Of a stretch of DNA of 20,910 nucleotides, positions 1 through 9,790 are shown piece by piece. The translations under genes were made by a program, and so were the position numbers. The DNA comes from Haplomitrium mnioides (lineage: Eukaryota > Marchantiophyta > Haplomitriopsida > Calobryales): assembly GCA_049999725.1 (NCBI GenBank), contig JBNGIS010006617.1, positions 1 to 20,910 on the forward strand, given 5' to 3'. The notes beneath the pieces were generated by a model. It saw only the letters and a program-made list of their open reading frames with translations. It was not told the origin of the DNA and searched no databases. The first letter of the stretch is position 1. The number at the start of each line of letters is the position of its first letter.

Positions 1-2221
1 TGCAATGGCCTCTTTATGTAGAGAATAGACATGCTACCAACAACAAGCACAATCTATTGGCAAAGTGGAGGTTAAATTTGGTACTTTCCGCTTATACTTG
101 CTCTCAAGCTATCTGTTGAAGTCACTTAGAAAGGACTGAGAGAGTTAGAGGTAGAGATTGCAACGAGGGTTTGCAAGAGATAAGATTGGCAAGACTTGAA
201 GTTGTTAGGATGGCATAAGAATATTTCAAATGGTAGAGAGATAAATGTAGAAGAGAGATTTTTGGGCTTCAAATCTTTGATCTCCTCTACTCTAAATCTT
301 AGATCTACTTTACTCTAATCGAATATTGTGTTTCTAGTAAGTCAACTCTTTAGTACATGAAAGAACTGGGTGCATTGATGTAGCCTATAGAAATTGATTA
401 ATAGAAGTGCAGTTCCATATTGAAATTTCTAATAATACAATAATCATTATAGTGAATGGTTGACAAATTTGCTACTTTCAGATTTATAATTTGAGGAATA
501 AGCTTGCTTACAAAAACTTGACATCACCAACATTATAAGAAAAGGTCAGTTGTTTTTTTTTTCTTATAAAGGACCTCCTACTAAATAAAGTATGAATAGA
601 AAAAGTTCAAAACTCAAAATGCCTAAATATTATAGTAAGCAAATATAATTGGCAACCTGTCTTGAATTTTCTCCTTTTTTTATTGTTGTGACTGCATTTT
701 CAAATAATGCAAAACTGGGTGATACAATCTCCCAATTCATGAATGATTTTTTCCTTCTTACAAATTGTAAGTACATGAATGTGAAAATACTCCTAAGTAG
801 TAAAAGGTTTTGGTGTTGTCAATTGCACAATCACATATAGTTTTTGATAATATATGTGAGTCTGAGTCGAGGATTGATTTTCTTCAAAAATCTTTAGCAA
901 CACACGAGTGGGCTTTAATATTTTCCACTATAACTATAAGGACTGCTGCAAGGAAAGAACAAAATCCGAGACATGGATGACAAAACCTATTTGATTCAAT
1001 CGATACAATAGAAACAAAGAGATCAAATTGAACAATGTACTCGAAAAGACAAGTTCAATTACTATGTGAAGCTAGAAGTTCCAAAAAGAGCGTATGTTCT
1101 CTACACTTTTGAAGAAAAAGTTTTGATTCCAATGGCAAGTTTGGCTCTTGAAGTACCCCTTCTTCCTATTCTTGAGTAGAGATCACTTCACTACATTAAC
1201 TTTGTAGATAGTGCTTTGTAAGAGAAATGAATGCACATGAGTTCATGAGCAAAGACACTAGTTCTTGCAAAAGAAACAAGAAGCGATAGAAGTTTGATTC
1301 CAATCAATGCAGAACTCCTCACATAATGTCAAAAGCTTTGCTTCATCTTCTAACTCTGTCGCGATGGCTTCATATTTGTGAAAGTCCAAACTTGTCCCAT
1401 GTAAAAATGAAAATGCACTTGTTTAAGGAAATGAGCTTGTAGACAAAGAGTAGCAAGGACTAGAAACCATCATGGGTCTCTACCTTAGGGTAATTTGTTT
1501 TCCTACTTAGAGTCCCAACTTCTCATGGTTTGACAACTTCTTTAATGCCAATAATTTTGTGGGAATGTGACTCTTACATGATGTAAAGAACAATTACAAT
1601 GGCGCAAATAAACTAAGATTGTAGGCCATCACCCTATGGCATCCATCATAATCAATCATAATGCAAACCAATCTATTAAATCAAATGTAGCCATGTAATT
1701 TTGATTGCTCTCTTTTTGAGTATTTTGAGTCTATTGAAAGTTGCAAAGCATGTGTAGAAAGTTGTAGAGCCTATTGGTTTCTTGTCCTAGTAGAATGATG
1801 TGTTTCTAGTATAAAGCCAACCATACCTTATTTATCTGTTCAATATCCTACATCAAACTCTTTGGTGGATTTTTGATTGATAGTCTTCCAAGCAAAGAAT
1901 GCTCTCTTTGAGAGTTTTTCATCAAAACAATGTTAGAAGAAGCCAAAAAATTGCTACCAACATCATGAAGAAATTTAGCAAAACAAGGAACGAGAATTTC
2001 AAATCAAGGCCACATCAGCATAGTATAATTCCTCTACACATGGTATTTGAGAGCCCATACCCACATGGTTGTTTGGTTTATCCAGAAGAATAAATTGAAA
2101 GACTATGTGCACATGGGGTCACCTTCTAAAGAAAATGTTTTTACAAGTTTGAGGCACAAGAGGCTAGACATTTTTGAGGTCAATCATTGTTGCTTTTTCA
2201 AAGGTTGTATACCACGAGGGC
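1..2221. other. Unassigned AT-rich flank
   Basis: I recognise no gene, RNA or transposon in this stretch. It is AT-rich, and all frames are closed frequently. The longest open pieces are about 65 codons and have no recognisable composition or motif. Plus-strand positions 963-1175 read for about 70 codons with one stop, but the frame closes repeatedly afterwards, so I do not call it. It ends where the sequence becomes similar to the second LTR copy near 7189. Confidence 0.5.
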
Positions 2222-3585
2222 TATTACTCCCCTTCTTAAGGCCTTAACCTTCAAAGGTGCCACTTTGGAAGGCAAGGGAGGACAAAATAGGGGAATAGGT
2301 TCTTTTGTTAGATGGCCCCTTGCAAGTTATCTCCTTGAGGCTTTAAGAAATTCCTTTTCTTCTTACAAGCCCTTCCACGGATCAACAATCACCCCAGCAG
2401 CAATCCTACTCATTCATACTCAATGCCAACACACACATAAACATGGACCAAGGTGCTTCTGTGATAATCTGCAGTATAATTCAGGAGCCCAAATCTGGAC
2501 TCAAACACCTTGTGTACAAATTGGGAACAGAATACAATACCCAAGTACCACAGAACTATGTCAAAGGACCTGGCTCCTCCTTTGCATGGTTGTCTCAGGG
2601 TCCAAACAACTAGCATACTTGTATGCTCCTAGTCCTAAGTGTTTCTTATAAAATACAAACAGAATTCAAATCTAACTAATACACTCATACACAAATACAT
2701 ACACACATGCATTGCACTCCACCAAAACTATATGCCTTACAAAACCATAGGGATTGGCCTCCCCAGTAGACTCCTCCCTTCCTCAACTCACAATCTCAAT
2801 CTTCCTTCCATCGTCCATGCACATACACGTCTTCCAAATAGTTTTTTAACTTCCCTCGCGAGAAGCCTTGGATTTACTTCCTCAGGCTCGGAAGAGGATT
2901 TCTTTAACTTCCACCTCTAGAAGACAGTCCTCTCGACTGTTGGCTACTTACTCCACCTCCAAACCTTGAATAGATCTTCTCCGCAGTACGCGGGCACTAA
3001 CACAGCCACTCCCTTCTTGGCTCCACTTGAAAGATTAAACCAGAGCACATTTCGAGCGTTTATGGGTTTGATGCTCTTACACAGATGATGCTGAGACAAA
3101 TCCAAGATCCCCCTTGGCAGCCTCTCCCGAATTTCAGACAGATAGGTTCCCCTTCAGCTTCACGTATCGATTCACCTCCACTACTGGTCCACTCGCAGGA
3201 ATAAGTTCACCTGGATCGCCCAAGCCTCTAGAGCTCCCCACCCAGCGATTCTCAGCGCCCCTCCAATCCACCTCCACCCCTCCTAGCCTCTTGCACGAGT
3301 ACACTTGCCTCATGTAAATCTTCACCGAGATTCTTTCTTCCCTACCTAGTTGCGCCTTCATATCCCGAGATCGCTTGCACATCTCTAATTTGCATGCACA
3401 CCAATCCATTCAATGTCGTAGCCCGTCGATCTATACCTCTCATGCTTCCGCTCATGCGTGTCCGTTCCATTTGAAAAGGTCATTTTTCCCGTTAGGCTAG
3501 GGCTCCGGATGTGGCGACACCTGTCCCTACCTATTTGCGGAATGATCCAAGTACAACGATCAGCTTCGAGGTTTACGATGTCTAG

Positions 3586-3782
3586 TCCGAAGAGTCCTGC
3601 AGAACTGAGTTTGAAGAATCCCGCCGAACCAAGTTTGAAGAATCCCGCAAAAACTGGGTCTGAAGAATCTCGCAGAACCGAGTCCGAAAAATCCTGCGGA
3701 ACCGAGTCCGAAGAATCTCGCGAAATCGAGTCTAAAGAATCTTGCGGAACCCGAGTTCAAAGAATCCCGTAGAACCGAGAGC
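3586..3782. repeat. 24-bp tandem array, about 8 units
   Basis: The unit is TCCGAAGAATCCCGCGGAAC followed by CGAG, repeated about eight times with frequent C/T and G/A differences. Since 24 is divisible by three, all frames read as 8-residue repeats: plus-strand Ser/Glu-rich, minus-strand Phe/Gly/Arg-rich. That explains the open frames here without requiring a protein. The other LTR has about five units at 8554-8675. Confidence 0.9.
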
Positions 3783-3805
3783 CCGCTATTGATTTTTCTT
3801 CTGTA

Positions 3806-4885
3806 GTTGACGTCCGACGCCATCTTCACCTAGAAGTTTGACCGCCGCGCTATCCTGCATTCATAGTTGACCATAGACCCAGATCCGAAGGATTCCTTAA
3901 ACTCTTGAGTCCGAGGTTGACTTTCCTCCGAGGCCGCCGTCCTCAACTGGGAAGCTTGATCGCCGCATTGACCTTGATTTGCAATTGACCACGGACCCAA
4001 GTCCGAAGAATCCAATGGGTTGGTGAGTTCAAAAGATCCCTTGGACCCTGAGTTCCGAGGTTGACATTTTGTCCATGGCTGCCGTCCGACATTGTCTTCA
4101 ACTTGGAAGTTTGACCGCCGCGCTAACTTGCATCCGTAGTTGACCATAGACCCAAATCTGAAGGATTCCTTAGACTCCTGAGTTCGAGGTTGACTTTCAT
4201 CGGAGGCCACCGTCTTCAACTGGGAAGCTTGATCGCCACATTGACCTTGATCCGCAATTGACCATGGACCCAAGTCCAAAGAATCCAACAGGCTGGTGAG
4301 TTCGAAGGATCCCTCGAACTCTGAGTTCCGAGGTTGACATTTCGTCCATGGCTATCGTCCGACACCATCTTCAACTTGGAAGTTTGACCGTCACTCTGAC
4401 TTGCATCCATAGTTGACCACGGACCTAGATCCGAAGGATTCCTCAAACATGTGAGTCTGAAGAACCCATTGGTCTTTAGTCTGGGGTTGACTTTCTTCCG
4501 CAAGGCGTCGCTCGACGTCGCTTTCAACCGGTAAGGTGGACCGCCGCGTTGACCTGCATTCATAGTTGATTGCAGCTTTGACTCGAAGGATTCCTCGGAC
4601 AAAGGGTCCGAAGAATCCCTCAGATTCCTGAGTCCAAGGTTGACTTTCTTCCGCATTGCACTATCCGACGTTGTTTTCAACAAGGAAGGTGGACCGCCGC
4701 GCTGACCTAAGTTCTGAAGTTGACCGCGAAGAGATTTTGGAATATTCCTTGGACAGAGAGTTCAAAAGAAACCTTGGAACCTTTGCGCCCGCAGTTGACT
4801 TGGTTCTGCAGGACGCCGTCCGACACTACTTTCAACCGAGAAGTTGGACCGCCATCGCTGTCCGAAGTTCTGAAGTTGACCAAGG
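3806..4885. repeat. Higher-order tandem array (118 + 155 bp units) rich in W-box cores
   Basis: A landmark of the form GAAGTTTGACCGCCGCGCTG recurs at 3833, 3951, 4106, 4224, 4379, 4532, 4685 and 4840. Spacings are 118, 155, 118, 155, 153, 153 and 155, so a 273-bp dimer is followed by monomers of about 154 bp. By hand count there are 18 TTGAC(C/T) hexamers, all on the plus strand (GGTCAA or AGTCAA in element orientation). TTGAC(C/T) is the core bound by WRKY transcription factors. The array lies in what would be the 5' part (U3) of the LTR in element orientation. Apparent minus-strand ORFs here are repeat-driven. Confidence 0.85.
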
Positions 4886-4897
4886 ACTCTTTTTAAC

Positions 4898-5000
4898 TTG
4901 TTACATTTCCTTAGAAGCCCTCGGACACCTCCGCGCTTGCCACATTTCCAAAGAGTCTCATGGACACCTCCGCGCTTGCCACGTTTCCGAAGAATCTCCT
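4898..5000. repeat. 39-bp tandem array, about 3 units
   Basis: Each unit contains CGGACACCTCCGCGCTTGCC followed by ACGTTTCC. About three units are present here against seven in the other LTR (9534-9790), so the array has changed size since the LTRs were identical. ORFs over it read as a 13-residue repeat and are not evidence of a gene. Confidence 0.85.
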
Positions 5001-5184
5001 CTATCAATGGGCACCAGCGACAGCGTGCACCCCGCTATCTGAATTTCGATCTCTAGAGCATCTTTGTCTTCACAGACCAATTGCAGATCCGCTTGAGCTC
5101 CAACTTAGGGTAGCCTCCTCCTCCTCTTAGCTCCTATGAGCGATTCTCTGAGCTGCCTTCTATACAACGGGCTATTCTTGATCA

Positions 5185-5209
5185 ATTGACCCACTGTGGC
5201 TATGACGGG
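5185..5209 (-). other. Candidate polypurine tract region next to 3' LTR
   Basis: On the minus strand the short interval between the gag stop codon and the LTR reads CAGTGGGTCAAT immediately before TGATCA. Gypsy elements prime plus-strand synthesis from a purine-rich tract directly upstream of the 3' LTR. This tract is short and imperfect, so the call rests mainly on position. A stronger purine run on the same strand, AAGAGGAGGAGGAGG at about 5130-5114, is an alternative that would shorten the LTR by about 70 bp. Confidence 0.4.
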
Positions 5210-6976
5210 TTAGTCTCTCACATCTGCTTGAATGCTGTAAGGGGCTGGCTTTACTCCTCCTTCTGGGGCTGTGGTGTTCGCTCTTGCTTCTTTGGGCTCT
5301 CCCTGCTGTTTTCGGAGCTCCTTCAAGGTCTCGACCGTTGCTTGCTCCTCCTCCAACGCCTCTAGGGCCTCCAGCTGCTTCCTCACATGGTCCTGTTGTT
5401 TGGGATAAAACCACTTCGGATTGTACCATTGGTAGTCTAAATCACTATGTGATGAGGGGGCTTGAGCTGCCCCTTTCTTAGCCTTTTGCTCGCTCTTCCT
5501 CTAGCTCTTCTTCTTAGATTTTTGCCCCAGCTCGGGTTACCACCCGATAGCAGTCTTCAAGAGTCTCTGTCTCCCATCCGGGCAGCTCGGCTTCCTCCTC
5601 CTTCTCCCAGGCTATTAAATTAACAACCGCAGGTGGAGGGGGCTTTTTGCCTGGGCCAAGGGATGCCTCGGGCCTTTGGTTGAGTGGGCAATTGACCGCC
5701 ACATGCCCCCTCTTTTTTTCATTCGAAGTACAATGCAGGTGGTTGGCCATAATTGCTCTTACGGGGCATAGGACAGTTGGAGAAAATGTGCCCTGACTGG
5801 CCACAATTCCAACATACCATGATGGTCGTTCGGGGTGGTCTATTTGCAGCCCAGTGATTGCCTTGCCCTCTGCTTCCCCCTACAAGCCTGCCAAGCATGG
5901 TGCAAGGCCCCTTGCTGATCGGGTATACTATCTCAAGGGCCCTCCAGCACATAACCAACCTCCTCTCTCACGAATTCCGATGCCTCTTCCTGCATGTAGT
6001 GTATTGCATTGTTCTTTGCCGGGCATTCCTGAGGAGAAAAGCCATGGTTGTTGCATCTTATGCACCACACTTGGACTTGCTTGGTGGGTAGCGGATGGCC
6101 TTCTGGTTTGATTCCTACCAGAAAAATATTCATCGCCTCTATTTTTGCGCTCAGCTCATCAATTTGATCCCTCCCCCTTTTCTTTTTGCTTGTTTTGGAT
6201 TCAGGTTCACTCCTTCTGGATTTCCCTTTCCTGGCCCCATTGTGATGATGCACTTCTCGCTCCTTGACATATTTCTTCTTCTTCTTATCTTTCTTTTATT
6301 TCTTCCTCTGGGATGACCGGTCCTCCTTTGAGCTGCTGCTGTCCGAGTCACCCTTGCTCTCCGAGGTGGACGCGGAACTCTCATCTATCTCCTCTCCGCT
6401 GTCGGAAGTGTCCGAAGAGTCTTTGGACTCGTACTTTGCTCTTGCTTTCCTTTGGGAGCTCGTGATCGCAGCCTTGACGTGGGATCGAGCTGCATTGACC
6501 TCCTCCTCCACAGTCTGCAGATCCGTTTGCCTCACCCAAGTGCCTATTCCTCTAGGCAGGGCTGCCAGGAACCACGTTGTTAGCATCCCATCAGTGGTCA
6601 GCGGATTCAGCTTCCGAGCCACCTTTTTGAATCTTTAGAAAATTTTCCTTATGTATTCTTTTTTCTTCATCCTAAGCTAACCCATTTTGATCAGTGTCTC
6701 TGTTTCCTCCTCGATCCCTCTGAATTCGGCAATGAACATGGCCTTGAATCCTCTCCAGTTTCTCTTGACATTGTTGGGCATATCTTTATACCAGGGTTGT
6801 GCCTCTCCCTTCAGAACCGTTGGCAGAATTCTGATTTTAACATGGCTTTCTCCATTCGCTGTTGCGGTATTCTCCAGATCGTCCAACCAGGCATTGGGAT
6901 CATCCTTCGGACGCCCCTTGAAGGACTTGTACTTGAATTTGCCCCTTAGTCCAGAAGGGGGTACCGGGTTGGCCAT
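5210..6976 (-). pseudogene. gag: Broken gag gene of the gag-only element
   Basis: Gag forms the particle in which the element's RNA is packaged and copied. The start chosen is the ATG at 6976 (MANPVPPSG), the first in frame after the primer site. Residues about 20-100 look like the Retrotrans_gag domain (DDPNAWLDDLENTA, RILPTVLKGEAQPW, WRGFKAMFIAEF). A Ser/Glu/Asp-rich then Lys-rich stretch follows, then zinc-knuckle-like motifs: CIRC..H..C-like at 6064-6023 (spacing atypical), a clean CWNCGQSGHIFSNC at 5814-5773, and a damaged third ending GHVAVNC near 5688. The last 97 codons, 5500 to the TAA at 5210, are rich in Glu, Gln, Lys and Ala and include DYQWYNPKWFYPKQQ, then a likely coiled coil. 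Damage: in-frame stops at 6677 (TAG), 6635 (TAA), 6296 (TAA) and 5501 (TAG), and frame changes near 5935-5958, 5719-5745 and 5504-5530. Total about 588 codons. No enzyme domain follows. Confidence is high for gag, moderate for the C-terminal extension. Confidence 0.82.
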
Positions 6977-7162
6977 CCCAACACTAGGCAAGAACAGTTC
7001 CACCTACAAGTCGATTCCTTCCTCCACTCTTCCTCAACATGCTCACAACAGAAGGCTCTGTTTCTTGAAATTCTCCACCTTTGCACAATGCAACTTTGGG
7101 GTCCTTGGTGCACAAATTGATAACTTGGCATCGGGTTGGTCTCATTCTTTTGCAAACCTTTT

Positions 7163-7180
7163 GCCCTTCTTCTAGCGCCA
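7163..7180 (-). other. Primer-binding site, probably tRNA-Asn
   Basis: The minus strand reads TGGCGCTAGAAGAAGGGC a few bases after the LTR end. A reverse-transcription primer site starts with TGG, the complement of the tRNA CCA end. From memory the 3' end of plant tRNA-Asn(GTT) is CCCTCCTTCTAGCGCCA, which pairs with all but one of these bases. The gap to the LTR is four to eight bases, depending on which TG (7185 or 7189) is the true LTR edge. Confidence 0.7.
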
Positions 7181-8553
7181 AAAATGTATGTCACTCCCCT
7201 CCTTTAGGCCTTAACCTTCAAAAGTGCCACTTTGGAAGGCAAGGGAGGACAAAAAAGGGGAATAGGTTCTTTTGTGAGATGGCCCCTTGCAAGTTATCTC
7301 CTTGAGGCTTTAAAGAATTCCTCTTCTTCTTACAAGCCCTTCCACGGATCAACAATCACCCCACCAGCAATCATGCTCATTCATACTCAATACCAACACA
7401 CACATACACATGGACCAAGGTGCTTATGTGGTAATCCGCAGTATAATTCAGAAGCCCAAACTTGGACTCAAACACCTTGTGTACAAATCGAGAATAGAAT
7501 ACAATACCCAAGTACCACGGAACAATGTCAAGGGACCTAACTCCTCCTTTACAGGGCTGTCTCAAGGTCCGAACAACTAGAATACTTGTATGCTCCTAGT
7601 CCTAAGTGTTTCTATATAAAATACAAACAGAATTCAAATCTAACTAGTACACTCATACACAAATACACACACACATGCATCGCACTCCACCAAAATTGTA
7701 TGCCTTACAGAACCACAAGGACTGGCCTCTCTAACAAACTCCTCCCTTCCTCAACTCACAATCTCAATCTTCCTTCCATTCTTCATACACACACTTCTTC
7801 CAGATGGTTTTTTTAACTTCCCTCGCGAGAAGCTTTGGATTTACTTCCTCAAGCTCAAAAGAGGGTTTCTTTAACTTCCACCTCTAGAAGACAGTCCTCT
7901 CGATTGTTGGCTACTCACTCCACCTCTGAACCTTGAATAGATCTTCTATGCAGTGCGCGGGTACTAACGCAACCACTCCCTTCTTGGCTCCACTTGAAAG
8001 ATTAAACTAGAGCGCACTCCGAGCGTTTATGGGTTTGATGCTCCTACACAGATGATGTTGAGACGACTCCAAGATCTCCCTTGGCAACCTCTCCCAAATT
8101 TTAGACAGATAGGTTCCCCTTCAGCTTCACGTATCGATTCACCTCCACTACTAGTCCACCCGCAAGAATGAGTTCACCTGGATCGTTCAAGCCTCTAGAG
8201 CTCTCCACCCAGCGATTCTCGACATCCCTTCAGTCCACCTCCACCCCTACTAGCCCCCTACACGAGTACACTCGCCTCATGTAAAATCTTCAGTGGGATC
8301 ATTTCTTCTTTACCTCATTGTGCCTTTCTGTCTTGAGATCGCTTATGCATCTCTAATTTGCATGCACACCAACCCATTCAATGTCGCAACTCGTTGATCT
8401 ATACCCCTCGCGCTTCCGCTCATGCGTGTCTGTTCCATTTGAAAAGGTTGTTTTTCCCGTTAGGCTTAGGCTCTGGATATGGTGACACCTGTCCTTGCCT
8501 ATTTGCGGAATGATCCAAGTACAATGATCAATTCCAAGGGTTACGAGGTTTGG

Positions 8554-8675
8554 TCTGAAGAATCCCACGGAGCTGAGCTCAAAGAATCTCGCGGAACTGA
8601 GTCCGAAGAGTCCCACAGAATTGAGTGCAAAGAATCTAGCACAACCAAGTCCGAAGAATCCCCCGGAATCGAGAG
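8554..8675. repeat. 24-bp tandem array, about 5 units
   Basis: Same unit as at 3586-3782 but about three units shorter. This accounts for the 72-bp change in offset between the LTR copies across this point. Confidence 0.88.
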
Positions 8676-8727
8676 CTCGCTATTGACTTTTCTTCCACAT
8701 CCGTCGTCCGAAGCCATCTTCAAGCTA

Positions 8728-9520
8728 AAAGTTTGATCGCTGCGCTAACCTGCACCCGTAGTTGGCCATGGACCCATCTCCGAAGGATTCCTCAGACTCC
8801 TGAGTCCGAGGTTGACTTCCCTTCGAGGCCACCATCTGATGTCGTCTTCAACCGGGAAGCTTGACCGCCGTATTGACCTTGATCCGCAGTTGACAACAAA
8901 CCCAAGTCCGAAGAATCCAACAAGCTAGTGAGTTCGAAGGATCCCTCGGACCTTGAGTTCCGAGGTTGACTTTTCCTCCGTGGCCATCGTTCGACGCCAT
9001 CTTCAACTTGGAAGTTTGACCGCTACGCTGACTTGCATCCGTAGTTGACCATAGACCTAGATCCGAAGGATTCCTTGGGTAGGTGAGTCCAAAGAACCCC
9101 TCGGACTCTTGAGTCTGGGGTTGACTTTCTTCCGTAAGGTGTCGTCTGACGTTGCTTTCAACCGAGAAGGTGGACCGCCACGTTGACCTGTGTTCGTAGT
9201 TGACCGCAGCTCTGACTCGAAGGATTCCTCAAATAAGGGTTCTGAAGAATCCCTCAGACTCCTGAGTACAAGGTTGACTTTCTTCCGTAGGGTGCCATCG
9301 AACGCCGTTTTCAACCGAGAAGGTGGACCGCCGCACTAACTTGAGTTTCAAAGTTGACCGAGGAGAGATTTTGGAATATTCCTCAGACAATGAGTCCAAA
9401 GGAAACCTCGAAACCTTTGGGCCCGCAGTTGACTTGGTTCTGCAGGGCGCCGTCTCACGCCGCTTTCAACTGAGAAGTTGGACCGCCACCGTTGATTGGA
9501 GTTCTGAAGTTGACCAAAGA
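8728..9520. repeat. Higher-order tandem array with W-box cores, shorter copy
   Basis: The GAAG(T/C)TTGACCGCC landmark occurs six times, against eight in the other LTR; the 261-bp change in offset corresponds to one missing 273-bp dimer within my reading error. By hand I count 13 TTGAC(C/T) hexamers, again all on the plus strand. Confidence 0.82.
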
Positions 9521-9533
9521 CTCTTTTGAACTT

Positions 9534-9790
9534 GCCACGTTTCTGTAGAAGCCTTTGAACACCTCTGCGCTTGCCACGTTTCCAAAGAAGCCCTCAGACA
9601 CCTTTGTGTTGGCCACGTTTCTGAAGAGTCTCTCGGACACCTCCGTGCTTGCCACATTTCCAAAGAATCTCCCGGACACCTTCGCGCTTGCCACATTTCC
9701 GATGAAGCCCTCGGACACCTCTGCGCTTGCCACGTTTCTAAAGAAGCCCTCGGACACCTCCGCGTTTGCCACGTTTTTGAAGAATCTACC
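9534..9790. repeat. 39-bp tandem array, 7 units
   Basis: GCCAC(G/A)TTT occurs at 9534, 9573, 9612, 9651, 9690, 9729 and 9768, exactly 39 bp apart. Five of the seven units keep CCACGT, an ACGT core of the kind bound by plant bZIP factors; two have CCACAT, a CpG-to-CpA change. Three units remain in the other LTR. Confidence 0.92.

Larger units (their letters stand above)
2222..5184 (-). repeat. 3' LTR of the gag-only element (left copy)
   Basis: This matches 7189-10151 with a constant offset of 4967 at its left end (for example the shared block starting at 2271 and 7238) and almost the same offset, 4969, at the TTCGATCTCT block (5045 and 10014). In between, three tandem arrays differ in copy number. 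On the minus strand the LTR would begin near 5184 with TGATCA and end near 2222. The right-copy end reads TGTCACTCCCC on the plus strand and the left copy reads TATTACTCCCC, so the terminal TG has apparently become TA. The left two thirds align easily; the last 180 bp (5003-5184) align only weakly with 9790-10151, so the right boundary is the least certain. Confidence 0.78.

Noticed and set aside
963-1175. Plus-strand stretch of about 70 codons with one stop and a protein-like look
   Set aside because: The frame closes about once per 13 codons afterwards, no family is recognised, and such a run is expected by chance in a window this long.
3830-4683. Overlapping minus-strand ORFs of about 150 codons in the left LTR
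   Set aside because: They follow the 118/155-bp tandem repeat, have no domain, and are broken or absent in the partner LTR.
6264-7175. Long plus-strand ORFs opposite the gag relic (124 and 162 codons)
   Set aside because: The gag motifs are on the minus strand; these are antisense shadows with Leu/Ser/Phe-rich composition and no motif.
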